Shown here piece by piece: positions 30,151 through 42,344 of a stretch of DNA of 64,000 nt. The stretch lies in contig CAJNDS010002548.1 of assembly GCA_905221605.1 (NCBI GenBank), forward strand, positions 114,501 to 178,500. Reading direction: 5' to 3'. A program made the translations under genes and the position numbers. How positions within the stretch are numbered: position 1 is the first letter of the stretch; the number at the start of each line of letters is the position of its first letter. The notes under the pieces were generated by a model. That model saw nothing but the letters and a program-made list of their open reading frames with translations, ran no database searches and was not told the origin of the DNA. Source of the DNA: Symbiodinium natans. Lineage: Eukaryota; Sar; Dinophyceae; Suessiales; Symbiodiniaceae.

Positions 30151-31178
30151 GTGGAAAGGCAAACACGGGATTACGAAACTTCCAAGTCCTGAGCTCTCCA
30201 GAACCATTCAACCTGAGCTTAGGGGGGGTTCTTCAGGGCTGGGGGTTTCACTCTAACATTCTTCCACACTAAGTCATGGTTTAGGGCTTGAGGTTTGAGT
30301 ATGTAGGATAACTTCGGCATCCCCAACGCAGTCCCGACAGCAACACTGAAACTACAAAACTGGACCTGACCAACCTCTGCCACTGCCGGTCCTAGCCTAG
30401 ATATGTAGCTTCTAAGAGGCCAAAATCCTGGTGCTGGTATCCCTAAACCCTGCAACCCTCGTCACAGTCGAGCCCAAAACATCCTCGTAGCCGAAACCCC
30501 AAGCCCCAAAAGCCCCACTCAAACCAGGGCCCTCAAACAAATTCCGGGAGTTCAGGGTTAGGGTTTAGGGTATAGGGTATAGGGTTTAGGGTTTAGGGTT
30601 TAGGGTTTAGGGTTTAGGGTTTAGGGTTTAGGGTTTAGGGTTTAGGGTTAGGGTTTAGGATTTAGGGTTTAGGGTTTAGGGTTTAGGGTTTAGGGTTTAG
30701 GGTTTAGGGGGCATACAGGGACTCTAGCCACCCCTTGAGGCCCTTCACGGCCCTCCTAAACCCACGTCTCACATTTCACGCCCCCGCTTAAGCGCTGCAT
30801 CTTGCGGACCTTGCAAGTGCTCATCCCTTCCTTCCGGCACGCGGAAGGCGCGGAATGCAATGTGTGAAACGCCTCTCGGGTCTGGCCGGTCTGGGCTTCA
30901 AACGAACAAAGCAACCCAAAGGCTGCAACAACAAACCCTGGACCCCAAACCCCAAACCCCTAAACCCTAAACCCTAAACCCCAAACCCCAAACCCAGCTC
31001 CCCTCTTGTGCAGTGGGCAGCTCAAGCTCCGCCGCAGAACACCTCAGAGGGCGTACGCGCTGCAGAAGGGCTTAGGGTACAACAACATGCATCGTGCACA
31101 ACGATTTTCCGCGGTGCATCAAGTCACTTCAAGCGAGCAACGAGTACAATTAAGACAGCTATCCAGAGCCTCCAAGCT
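30151..31178. other. Spacer upstream of MFS gene / downstream of carotenoid oxygenase
   Basis: Contains a TTTAGGG array at about 30563-30710 with TATAGGG variants and CCCTAAA/CCCCAAA at 30945-30995. The unique part 30720-30930 holds no clear exon. The missing 5' exon of the MFS gene might lie here but I cannot place it. Confidence 0.5.
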
Positions 31179-33136
31179 CTAAAGTGGAACAAAAGTTCCA
31201 TGAAAACCGTAAGGTACACGCTGAGGCATTGCGATCCGAGCGCAAGGAGGACCGCAGAAGTTTCTAGCGTCGATAATCCTGAGCTCTGAGCCCGCACCCT
31301 CCTCATGTGTGAAGACCAACACCCATCCGTCATCCTCTTCAGTGGCTCCCGGACGAGGCACAAAGATTCCCTCCTGACCACTGATGCCTTCTCCGTACAC
31401 GTGATCCTCGAAGGAAGGAGGACCCTGAGAATCTGATGGCATCGTATACTTTCGCAAGGCTCCGGCGACTCCAGTGCCTGCCTTGCAGCTGAGTTCTTTG
31501 CTGAAGACACAGGTGTATCCGTAGTCATGTGGCTTGCCGACGACCTTGGGGCTCACTGTCGGGAAATCAATGAAATCTGGCGGCCCGAGGTCTCGTTCAG
31601 AAGAGCTTCCGGTGACCATGTTCATCCTCCACTCATGTAGGCGGATGCTCTTGGGTGATCCCGGCTCCTATACTCCCCTTAGACCTTAATAAAAGTATCT
31701 TTGCTTAAATCCTCTTGGGTTTTCATATGAACAAAAATGGAAAATACATCTCAAGGGGGATATAGGCTCGAAGTACTGCTCCATGAAAGCTCGCCGGTCC
31801 ACCTTCCCATCTTCCCAGGGAGGTGTCAGCACCATGGTGTCTGCCCTGCAACCGCGGAGCACCACTTCCTCTCCATCCTCAAAGGCGTTCAGCATGTGGA
31901 AGCCGTAGCCTGGAGAAAACTCGAACCATCTCTCCACGTCTTCGCCATACCGAGGCATGACACCGATTCGGCTTGGGGACTCCTCGAAGCCAATCATCTG
32001 CCCCCCAGAGAATAACCTGGAGACGTCAATTGTGAGGGGGAAGTCTAAGATAAGGGTAAATCGTTCAGTGATGGCGCAGTCGTGCATCAGGGTCTTCCTC
32101 GTGGCGCTCTTCACAGTCGTCCAGTGCTTGAGATTGCCATCTGGGCCTACGACGCCCGCGTGCACGGGAGGCTCGCTGAAGCTAGAGTAGGCAGTGAAGA
32201 CCATGTCCCCGGTGGTGGGATCAATCTTCGGATGAGCTGTGAAAGATGGCAGGACCTTCTCTTGACCGAACTTGAAGTGACCCTTGAAATCCAGCTCCTC
32301 AAGGCCCACTTCCACTGGCATCACCTCACCTTCCACCAAGGCCAAAAGTCGACCTCCGTGGAAAAGGACGGAGGTGTTCGCTACGTCCTTGACGGCCGTA
32401 CCGAAAGACATCATATTCATGATTGGGTTCAAGAAGGATGAGAGGGAAGTGGTGTCAACGATACCTCGATACAGGCACTCTCCAGACGTCTCCTCTCGAT
32501 CAAAGTCAGGGGTCCGGATGTAGCGGTTACGATACGAGCACTGGCCATTTTGGAAGCGCACTGCGTGCAACATGCCGTCCCCTTCGAACCAATGGTGCAC
32601 CGTGCGCCCAAACAACGGCGCTTCCACGCAGTCAGGCTTGAATCGAGGATTGGGACCATTTCCTGGGTTCTCGCTTTAATAAGGAAGTTGAAATCCAAAT
32701 GCCATACTGTGGTCGTGTAGTGTAGACATGGGCCTTCCTTACCATGGCTTAACATATATGTCAGTGCCGTAACAAGGCCCGAGTTTCGCACAAACATTCC
32801 ACTCGGAAAGTCCTCCGGGATGCGGCCCTCAACGACTTGCAGGTTTTCCTCAGAGACCTCCTCGGTGACTGGGGCAAAATTCCCGTCCAAGAAGACGTTC
32901 TGCAGTTCACGACCAGCGCTCTGCTCAAACGTCCTCACACCCTGCAGCAGCGGTGAGGCTGCGAGACGTACGCGGGACCGTGCCTGGCGCGATGCCACGG
33001 AGGCCAGCACAGCCAGAGCGAACTTCTGACCATGCCTTGGGAGCTTTGGCAGACCTCCTTCTCTGTTTGCACGAGCATGCCCTGGTAGCACCGGGATGGT
33101 GCTAGGTGCCGGATGGGGCAGCACCACCGCAGCCAT
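31179..33136 (-). CDS. Carotenoid cleavage oxygenase (CCD/RPE65 family), three exons, complete
   Basis: Exons 33136-32788, 32662-31770 and 31667-31179 (1731 bp, 576 aa) join in frame. The enzyme family uses Fe(II) held by four histidines to split carotenoid or apocarotenoid double bonds with O2. All four histidine contexts are present: FTAHPK, LMHDCA, GFHMLNA and YGFHGTF. Family landmarks include GMFVRNGPNPRFKP (across intron 1), VHHWFEGDGMLHAV and RLHEWRMNMVTG (start of exon 3). Both introns are short (125 and 102 bp) and of GA-AG type, with GAAA and GAGCC repeated at their edges. The start at 33136 gives a basic/Ala-rich leader with a hydrophobic stretch (FALAVLASVA), possibly a plastid-targeting signal; the frame stays open for 43 codons further upstream. 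Substrate unknown; peridinin-pathway and apocarotenoid roles are both conceivable. Confidence 0.9.
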
Positions 33137-33454
33137 GGTTTCTTGTGCTGGCTGAATCCTGTGCTCGTGCGCCCTCTGCTTATATAAAACACAAGCTTGC
33201 AACTGCCTTTCACTAGTCACGACATAGAGTCTACATCTTGGCAGACTGCTGTGTGGTTGCACTCCAACTCACAGGTTGCTGTGCTCTGAAAGCAGACATA
33301 GACATCTGGGATGACACCAATGGAACTAGTCCGCTGCATGCTTCTGATGTGCTTACCACTTCGCTTTCGTTCCGATCGAGCTGCAAGACGGTGCTGAACC
33401 CTGAACGAAACCCGTTTGCAACAGGCTTCTGAGGTCCGCGCCCAGAAACCCTGA

Positions 33455-33930
33455 ACCCTACACCCTAAACCCTACATGAACCCTACACCTGCAGTGCGGA
33501 TTAAAACGACCCCTAACCCTAAACCCTGCCTGCACTTGAAGACGAAGAGAAGGGCAGCGAGAACACCTGGTCGCAGGAGGGGACCCGGGGTTTCCGGGAG
33601 AGGGAGGAGAGGGGCACACACACTTTAGCGTACGAGGGGGGTGGGAGCGTGAGCACTCTAAAGTTACGGGCGGTGGTGGAGGAGGAGGAGGAGAAGGACA
33701 GCGCAAGGACAGCGCAAGGCACTCCTGCAACATGCACTCCTACCCACCTAAACCCAACTGAAGGCCCTAAACCCTGCCTGTGCTTGAAGACGAAGAAAAA
33801 GGACCAAAGCTGGTTGGTCGCAGGAGGGGGACCTGGAAGTCCCAGGAGAAGGGGAGGCGGGCGCAGCGCACGTTATAGCTTACAAACCCTAAACCCTAAA
33901 CCCTGAATCCTAAACCCTAAACCCTAAGGG
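33455..33930. repeat. Tandem duplication of about 90 bp plus CCCTAAA remnants
   Basis: CTTGAAGACGAAGA followed by GGTCGCAGGAGGGG occurs at about 33535-33585 and about 33783-33830. A shorter relative is at 3010-3040. Short CCCTAAA runs at 33885-33930. The G+A-rich ORFs here are not genes. Confidence 0.6.
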
Positions 33931-34379
33931 CACTCCTGACTCCTGCGACCAAACCTGGCTGCCTCGGAGCCCACATGCCTGCCAACCAAACCCGACCCTG
34001 AAGCCTTGCCGTCCAGACATCGCTGCCTCAGAACCCCTTGCCTTCCCCCCCCCAGAACCCTAAACCCTAAACCTCTGTGGCTCCCGGCGTTCGGTCACTA
34101 CCTCCCTTGCGTCCAGGGCTGCGTGTGCTTGTTGCTTTCCTTACTTACAATAGTCTGAGGGGCCCTCTTCGGAATCAAAGCCTTGTTTCTCCGTGGCCTT
34201 GCTGTCCTGTCATGGATGCCGAAACTCGCGATGCTGCCTGTCCTCTCAAGCAAAAAACAACGCAAGCATGAACTCGATAAAAATCATGCCAAAAACTTGC
34301 AAAAAGCAAGCAAAATCCATGCACAAATCATGCAAACGTGCCAAAAACGTGGCACAAAAACCGTCATGCCAAAATCACC

Positions 34380-34470
34380 AAAACAACCCTACGTCCCGAC
34401 GTCTCCACGTCTCTATACGTCTCTATGCGTCCCTATACGTCCCTATACGTCCCTACGTCCCTGCGTCCCA
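34380..34470. repeat. ACGTCTCTATACGTCCCTAT-type short tandem repeat
   Basis: About eight degenerate 9-12 bp units built on TACGTCCCTA / TACGTCTCTA. Confidence 0.75.
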
Positions 34471-34606
34471 CGTGAACCTAGGCGGATGCAGCACGAAAGG
34501 AGTCTCTCTTTTGCTGGTAACTCAACGTCCAGTGCGTGTACGTGGCCAGCACTCGCACGACATGTCTCCTCCAGTACTGGCGCAACGGCCTCTACACCCA
34601 CAGAGC

Positions 34607-34739
34607 GCGTGTAGTGCAGCCCATCGAGCACATACCAGAGCAGCCACCATGGGCGGTGAACGGCAAGAGCCGGCCACATGGCCACATCACCGCGGCTGCG
34701 AGTCTGCTTGGGGCTTTGAGCAAGTGCCTTCAAGCTGCA
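34607..34739. repeat. 133-bp dispersed duplication, copy B
   Basis: Same orientation as 30018-30150. The identity ends sharply on both sides with no shared flanks. Confidence 0.85.
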
Positions 34740-37560
34740 AGGAGAAGGTTCAGGCAAACCCCAACAATGAGGGATGGGGTGAACTGGAACCCCACCACAT
34801 TTCGCCCTGCTCCACGCCAACCGCACGTCGTACCCCAATGAGTTTGCAAGACGGAGTGCCCTTGCAGGGGCTTCCGTTCAAGCAAGACTTTTCAAAGACA
34901 ACATGTGCGCAGCTACGGGTTGACTGCGCCATTTGGGTCACAAATCGGAAAAACATGACCATCTTGAAAAGCAGGGCAGTGTAGATTGGGAATACCGAGC
35001 TCATGCGGTTTAGGGCTTCGGGTTTATGGTTGGGCTTAGGTTTTAAGGACATCAACCAAGTTGACTGAAAAGGTTCAGGGAAAGGGGTGGGGGGACTTTA
35101 TTCCCAAAAACATGAAGCACACACCAACGGACGAAAACTCCCGAAAGACATTACCTCGAACGGCCTGGACCCCTCGGCCCCAAAGCCTGTGTCAAATGGG
35201 AAAAAACGGCAATTTGATGCGCGCGAGGAGGACGACGGCAACGAAGAATAACGTGGCAACGTCGAAACCATCAGTTAGACTCGACGAGGCCCAAAAAACA
35301 CAAAGCAACGAGATGGTATGGACAACCCTGCATCACAAAACTCCCATCGGCGGATGCTTAGATTGTTGTTTTGCGTGCGAGCCCAATTTACAGCGTCAAC
35401 TGCCCAGTGAGCAAATCTACTACTGCCAGAATAAAAGAACCTGCACAAACCAGTGAGCGTAAAGGAAGTCGTGTCTACAACAGGCAACCGCTCGCGCAGA
35501 GGCCCTTATTGCAAGACAACTTAACACAAAACCAGCAAAGTGAAAGTGCGTACAGGCGCACAGGCTGATGCGTAAAAGTACTGGACTGGAGAGAGATCCT
35601 TTTACAGACTTCCTTGAAGAACATACCCTACTATCTCTAAGCCACTCATAGATCTTCAATACCGGGCTACGATGGGCTAGCGTGGCACCTGACCCCTGCC
35701 TCAACCTCTAAGGCTGCGTTTCTGTGGAGGGCACATGAAGGCTCGCCGGAAAAGATGGCAATAGAGGATGCGAAGGGAAAGTCTGTGCAAGTATCTTGAA
35801 TGTGCATTACGGATTGCGACAGGCAGCTCTTCGAAAACGACTCCGACCAGATCAGCCAGAACTTCGACACCCAGACATAGAGACGGTCAACACCGCACCT
35901 CTTACAAGAACGTCGACGCATGCCATCGAGAAGGTGCAGATCCAGAACACCAAGACGAACCTGCCCCAACCACACGTTTGTGGCTTGTCATGGCCTCAAG
36001 TTTGTCACCCTAAATCCTAAACCCTAAACACCAAACCCGAAACACTAAACCCTAAACCCTAAACCCTAACTTCATATTTGCTGTGGCCCAGTTGTGGCGC
36101 GATGTGGCTTGACGTGGCCTCAAGTCGCACACAGCAGATAAAGCGACATAAGGTCAGACAAGGAGCAATCGAAGTTTGATCTAGGGTTTAGGGTTTAGGA
36201 TTTAGGGTTTAGGGTTTAGGATTTAGGGTTTAGAAGTTGCTTTTTGTTTCAAGTTCTCAAGAACGCACTACCTGCTCTTAGGCAGATTGCGCCTCCCCCA
36301 GCCCAGGTAACAGCCCTGGACGAAAGCGCAGCCTCATTTGGCCGCACTGCTTGGAGGTAGGTTCAGGGTTTACGGTTTTCTAGAGTTGTGCATCTTGGTC
36401 TTCAGGCAATCACAAAGGCAACCGCAGAAACACCCCACGCCAACACTGCTAGCAAGTGCCAAGAGCAAGTCTGCGGTTGCATACACCCCAGAGACCATGC
36501 GCTGAAGATTGGATTCGGGCTGGAGACTGCAGTTTGGGAGAGCACATACACGGTCCACTCGTGTCTGAGTTGATCTTCCGCTAAAGTACAAAGGGGTGGA
36601 ATTGCTGGTCTGTGGTGGGGATAAAGGCTTGGCATTTGCATGCCCTGAGCCTGCCTGGCCAGCAGCACAGCAAAACCTCACGGCAAGGACCCCAACCCGT
36701 CGTCTCCAGCCGCGCACTTCCTTGAATTTCAGTAAAATGAAAACCTGTAACCAAACTGGAATCCCTAAACCCCAAACCCTAAACCAAGAATGATACTGCT
36801 GTACTTTTTTGGGGACTCATCAGGACGGGAGCTGGACGACTCCCACCTTCGCAGATGCACGACTAGAGGGCTCTGGCAATACCGTTCCCTTCTGACTTGA
36901 CAGATGAAAGCCACACCAGCACCTGAACTCATATCTTCCAGGGCCGACCACCTTGTTTCTGCAAGCACATCTGCCCCGACCTACATTCTACGGAAAGCCC
37001 AAAGACAGTGTCAATCCTACGTCAACGACACACCCTAAGTCCGAAAAGCCCTTTCTTGAGGAGGTACAGAATCTATCAGAATCTGAGATGCCCGGGCTCC
37101 TCTCGGTCAGCCGTTGCTTGAGCTGCTCGTGCAACTCCTTTCGGGGGTTCAATATAGCTCTTGGAGCTTCGGGTTTAGGGTTTAGGGTTTAGGGTTTAGG
37201 GTTTAGGGTTTAGGGTTTAGGGTTTAGGGTTTAGGGTTTAGGGTTTAAGTTGGTGAACGGGCACAAGGACGCTGCACGCTCCAGCATGGGTCCGAAAGGC
37301 AGCAGGGGACAACAGTCAACACGATCTACAAAGCAGCCAGTGCAATGATGCTGCGGACAAGGGATCAACATTCTGCGAGGTCGAGGATGACTTTACCTTT
37401 TAGGCCGACCGGCGTCGCTCATGATGCAGAGCACGTCACGTCATACTGGTGTTACAGTGTTCAGCTCTGTGATACGTCGCCAGACTTCCAAAACTAAAAT
37501 CTGTACTCGGGAAGTCCGGTGAGGAGCGGCCCGCTCAAGCACTGCTAGCTGCTCTGTCTT
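34740..37560. other. Spacer with few repeats, no confident gene
   Basis: ORFs such as 35061-35456 (+) and 36370-36717 (-) show no family signs and lack in-frame ATG or splice support. Telomere-type runs are short: 36030-36070, 36183-36232 and about 37170-37247 (about 11 TTTAGGG). Confidence 0.5.
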
Positions 37561-37563
37561 GCT

Positions 37564-38745
37564 TTACAAGTCATCATCGGTGTGCTCAGAGTCATTCACA
37601 TCCCGAGCCAAAGCTCTGTCTTCTGCGCCCTCATCACCATCGTAATCACCATGATCCTCCACTTTAACACCATCCATCCGGCGTTTCAAGCCACACTGCT
37701 CCTCAAAGCGCATCTCCGAAGCCCTAGGTGCACACTCTTCGCCAGCATGGAACTGGAACTGGTGCTTCAGCAGCTGGCCCTTTAAGATTCGGCGCTCGAG
37801 TCGTCGGTCGGAAGCACGTGACACGTCCCAGTCGCCTGGAAGCCTCTTTTGGCAGCTTAGCCGCTTTTGATTGCCTCGAAGTCCGGCTCTGCCGAAAAGC
37901 TGGCCGTTGGCCTGGTGGAGCCAAAATCCCCGAAGCATCCGGTATTCGAAAACCTTCTTCTTCTCATGATTCCTGACCTTACGGTGATTGACAACCGTCA
38001 TGATCTGTTTATTGCACCGGCGGCAAGTAACCGTCCACCGGTGCCTCACCTGCGTGTCCCAGGCTCTGTCGGGGACCGCTGCCTGCGGCTTGCACCTCTT
38101 TTCGGGCTTCTGCCGCGCCACCGGCGCGGGGGGACGGTACTCACCTGCGGCCTGAGTTGTGGAACGCTGGGGCGGCTTGGAGGTGCGCCGGCGCGCCGGC
38201 GCTGGCTCTCGCTCCGCTGGCTCTTCGCGCACTTCTGCCATATCCTCGCTGTGCTCGCCGTCGGTGTCGTTCTCCACATCTGAGTCACCGAAACCGAGTT
38301 AACCAAATCTAGCCGCTGCCCCTGCAGTAAGTTGACTCTCCTCGGGTTCCAGAGACACCTCCTCTGGCTCCGGGTCCAGTGGCTCCGGGTCCAGTGGGTC
38401 TTGGGGCACAAGCTGCAGGGCCTGCAAGGGCTGTGGCGGGGACGGAGGAGGCCGTGGCCTTCCACCTCCAGGCACCGTGATGTGCAAGTACCTGCACTCT
38501 GGATTGTGTGGGCACGTTCGCTGACTCTGCCAATGCTCGCAAACATCGGCATGAACGAAGTCGCACCTGCCTGTTTCATCTTCCATGCATCTGCCAGTCA
38601 AAGCATAGTTGCGACAGTAGCTGACATGGTCGAATCTGCACCGCGCCCCGCGAATGCACTCCCCGCTCGCTCTGTGCATGTACTGGCGACAGAACCTGTT
38701 GAGATCGATCCTCCTGCGCCGACTGTGCCTCGCATCCGCCACCAT
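37564..38745 (-). pseudogene. Triple CCCH zinc-finger protein with one in-frame stop
   Basis: From ATG 38745 the frame encodes three CCCH fingers: C-x10-C-x5-C-x3-H (FCRQYMHRASGECIRGARCR...), C-x8-C-x7-C-x3-H (YCRNYALTGRC...) and C-x8-C-x5-C-x3-H (VCEHWQSQRTCPHNPECRYL...). The set resembles ZC3H10 / muscleblind-type RNA-binding proteins. A P/E-rich tail follows, then TAA at 38299-38301. Without changing frame, the reading continues after that stop for 244 codons (E/R-rich, CRRCNKQ near its middle) to a stop at 37564. No intron fits the 20-odd bases around the stop. So this is either a functional 148-residue protein with a former C-terminal extension, a nonsense-mutated copy, a readthrough case or a sequence error. 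The intronless state suits a retrocopy, but no spliced-leader relic is evident upstream. Further in-frame codons, without ATG, extend up to 38850. Confidence 0.65.
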
Positions 38746-38849
38746 TGCTGCAAAAACAGCAGCGGACACTCGGACTGGGCTCTGGACCCGACTAAGCTGC
38801 AGCCGTCCGCGAGTCCGGCGTTGTGGTAAACTGTGGTAAACTGCTCCCA

Positions 38850-40960
38850 ACTACAATAATTGCTTCGACGACTCGTGTCAAATTGGACTATAAGCGTTCA
38901 ACGGCTCGCATTTGCACTGTGTGTGTGGGGGTGTTTTGTCAACAACACTGTGACCTACACTCTTTGCCACTTGCATTGAGGACAGTTCTTGTGCGGGGGG
39001 GTCTCCAAACTCACGAAAGCTCATCAGCACGCTAGACTGACCTGCGGGCTGCAAGGCGAATGCATCGGCTTCTTTTTGCATTCATACAGCAAGACGTCGG
39101 ACAACCCATGAAGTTGGACCGGCGCCCCTTTGTCGCACAATACGTAGTTTCTCAGAATGCCCCACGTTGCCAAGCAGCCTCAAAATCCCCGCTTCAATCT
39201 TCCCGAAAGCCCTGTTCACAGAATCGGGTCCTCCACAGTGCCGGTTTCCGTCTTGTAGTCGGAGGGCTTTTTCCAGTGCCTCGGACATTATAAAGGCTGT
39301 ATAGGTTACAGTTATGAAGTATCGTGGCGGGCACTGTATCGTGGAGTTACATGCTCGGTTGTCTTGGTCTGCTCACCGTAGCACTGTAAGGGATGCAGTA
39401 GAAGATTTTGTTTGAGGGGGTGCCGCGCTCCAAAGAGCTTGTTCGCGGCACACCGTAAGACTGAACTACCCCGCACGTAGACGTTCGCCACGGCTGTCCC
39501 TGTTCATCATTCATACTGCATGCCTTTACCGAAAACGAGACCAGCCGGTCTGCAGCATACGTCATCCCGTTCCTTCTCAAACCGTTCGAGAGCAAGTTCC
39601 TTCGCGGCCACGTGATGGGGCAGAATTCTGGTAGCTTCTGTCTGATGATAGCAGTGTGGTCAGAATTCATGTGCATGGTTTGCATTACGCAAGAAATCGA
39701 GGTGTTGGATGCCCGGCGGAGACCATATAGAAGTCTTAAGCAGAAAACACCTGCTGGAAGGTGCAGCCCTTGGTGGGGTTTCAGTCATTTCAAGAACAGC
39801 AACTCGTCCTAAAACGCAGTCAGGTCCGACTGCTTGCAAGGCCTGGAACGCAAGTAAACCTGCCGCAGTAGCTAGCCAAATTTAAGGTTCAGGGTTTAGG
39901 GTTTGCCAGAGTGCTTGGAAGGACCTTCCTGTAACAAGCTCTCTGGTCCGGTGAAACATGAATGGAAGTCCGAAACGGTTTGCTAGACTCCCTCTGATGA
40001 CATTCCGTTTCTCTTTGCGGTACGAATGTCGTTTGCTCCGGAGGCATGATGGTGGAACTGCATGGAGCCAGGCACAAGCTCCAACTTGTTGAATGTTTGG
40101 ACCGCTATACCATGATGTACTATAGTTGAATAAACTATAGTATACTATGTAGTTTATTGTAATGCTTCCTCTCTGAGCCACTTGCAAGAGCCTCCTGGAA
40201 GCGATGGCTCATTCCACGTCCGGCCTCCCGATGCTGAACGCCGCTCTCCTATACTATACGACACTGTATTATAGTAGCAGGACATCATAACGTGTGTATA
40301 CCACACACATATATATATACATATATATTTATATATTTATATACATATAAGTACAAGTTGTAGTAGTATACTATCGCAGAGAGTATGATTATGTTCCGTC
40401 CATATCAATGTGCACGCATTGTTCTTTAGGATTCTCTGATCACCCGTGCCGATTGGTACAGAGTTGTCTCGCTGTGTACCAGCAAAAGCAGAGAAGCACA
40501 TTGCGCGGAATATAGTTGTGCTTCTCAGACCTATATAATGGGGAACCTTATTCCGGTACATTTTAAGGCTGCCCTCCCCATCTTCGTTCTTTGCGTCGTT
40601 TTGACCCCTGCATTCCAGTGCAAGCTGGCCCGATCCAACAGCACCTGCATCCACAAGGCTCGAAGGGCACCCAACTCATAAACGAAACCCGAAAGCAATG
40701 AAGTCAACGAGCCTCCAGCTGCTTCACCTGATTCGCGTCTCGGTTCAGTCAGTCTCTGGTACTCCCATGTCGTTCTCTCTTCCCTTGCATCAAGGTTATC
40801 AACGATTCCGCCAGCCCAAGACAGGGTAGAAACACCCATGAGCTCCCTTGGCTTATCCTCCTCGCATCTTCCCACTTCTGCTTCCTGTCTTCCGCCGTCA
40901 TCGATATGCCTTCCATTCCAGGAATCTTCAGGATCTCACACACTTTTGACAAAAATTGGT
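38850..40960. other. Spacer with no confident gene
   Basis: Only short ORFs of unremarkable composition. A TA-rich stretch with CACACATATATATATACATA type sequence lies at 40225-40385, including repeated TATAGTATACTAT motifs at 40120-40150. Confidence 0.5.
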
Positions 40961-41095
40961 TCCGCCCGGTACCCGGCAGGCATATATGCCGCCGGGTACC
41001 CGGCAGCCTGCCGGGTACCCAGCAAGGTTGTTGAAAAACAAGTAACGAGGGGTGGTGGGATTTCACATACTTCTGACAGAGAGTGGTTCCGCCCA
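40920..41095. repeat. Palindromic CCGGGTACCCGG cluster inside a tandem duplication
   Basis: Two diverged copies of a segment (CACACACTTTTGACAAAAAT... / CACATACTTCTGACAGAGAG..., each followed by GGTTCCGCCC) at 40935 and 41060. Between them are three palindromes based on CCGGGTACCCGGCAGG at 40964-41022. Another palindrome lies at 41404-41423. Confidence 0.7.
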
Positions 41096-41239
41096 AGCCC
41101 TGAACAAGGACAATGAGAACGGCAACGACAGCAGCGACGACAGCCCTATGACACAATGAAAGCGCGAGTGCAAGTCTGCCAAGTTTTGGCAAGAGCAACA
41201 GAATCCCACCAGCAACACGAAGTATCGAAAACAAGACGA

Positions 41240-42305
41240 GCCCCTCATTGCAGGCCCCAACTACCCCAGCGATGACGATACAGATAATGATAACGACAAC
41301 AATAACAATGATAGTAACAATGCGAGTACTAGCTGTCAAAGCGGCACGGGCAACAGCAAAAGAACAATATGACAATGTTCGCAATACTCGCTGCCAGCAC
41401 TACCGCCGGGTACCCGGCAGGCTTTGATAGAAATGATGAAGATCCAGTGGAGAAAGAAAGAGACCAAGATCAACTGGAAGCCCCCCAGTGAGCTATGAAC
41501 CTCCAGCGAAGAAATGAATGGACGAAGATGGATCCCCTCCAAAGGCGAGGACAAAGAAAGCACAGTTAAAGGAACCTGAAGAGTTGATGAGGAAGTGGAA
41601 AAGTTAAGAAAATCCCTACAGCAAGCGAGACATACGAGAAAAACGTGAGAAGAATCGACAACAAGAAGTGTTAGAGAAATTATTCGTACATGAAAGAACT
41701 TTCCGAAGCATCATGACGACGAAGAGATTGAAATGGAAGAGCTCGAAAAATTTGAAGCTGAAGAAGGACAGCGAGGAAGAAGAGGAACTCGAATGGCGAG
41801 AGCCCTAGAAATTGAGCTTGGCAACCTGAACGCTGATTGCCACGAACAAAAAAGGAATCAGTCAATAACCACGGTGGGTGGTGATGAGGAGGACGGCGTG
41901 ATTCCAGTATTGGTGAGGATGCATCTTTCTCTGGGTGACAGAACCGGCTGTCGAACATGATACGCAATCAGAACCTTCCCATGGCATAGTTGCATGAAGC
42001 TTGGTAGCATCAATGGCTACCGGAATGATCTTGCCGGGGACTGTGGCAGCTTTGAATGCAATCCCTTCCTTGAAGGTCGGCTCCAGAGTTGTCCTCTCCT
42101 CTACTGGTGGAAGGCCTGCTTTGGTTTTCCAGCTTGAGAGACACGGCAGCAGGCGCATCAAAAGCCCTGTAGTACTGCTTTTCACCTTCTATTTGACTGC
42201 GGCCATGGAGACGGCGCCACGCCAGTGCCGAACAACCACTAGCTTTGCCGTTTGCCTTGCTTGCACTGGCATTTCTGGATTCTGCGCCTGTATTACCCAT
42301 GCCCC

Positions 42306-42344
<39 letters not shown>

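Noticed and set aside
29978-30207. Overlapping ORFs on both strands shared with 34.4-34.8 kb
   Set aside because: Shared because of the 133-bp duplication; frames and flanks differ between the copies.
1192-31000. A true chromosome end or subtelomere
   Set aside because: Arrays occur in both orientations, are interrupted every few hundred bases and sit inside genes; no terminal array at either window edge.
35061-35456. 131-codon plus ORF
   Set aside because: It begins without ATG, has no recognisable domain, and lies in a spacer with other random ORFs.
37564-38301. An intron removing the in-frame stop of the CCCH gene
   Set aside because: The only GT...AG pair spanning the stop is under 60 bp and would shift the frame.
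40749-41384. 211-codon minus-strand ORF rich in V/I
   Set aside because: Antisense of GATAATGATAACGACAACAA-type simple repeats and a tandem duplication; no start or family signs.
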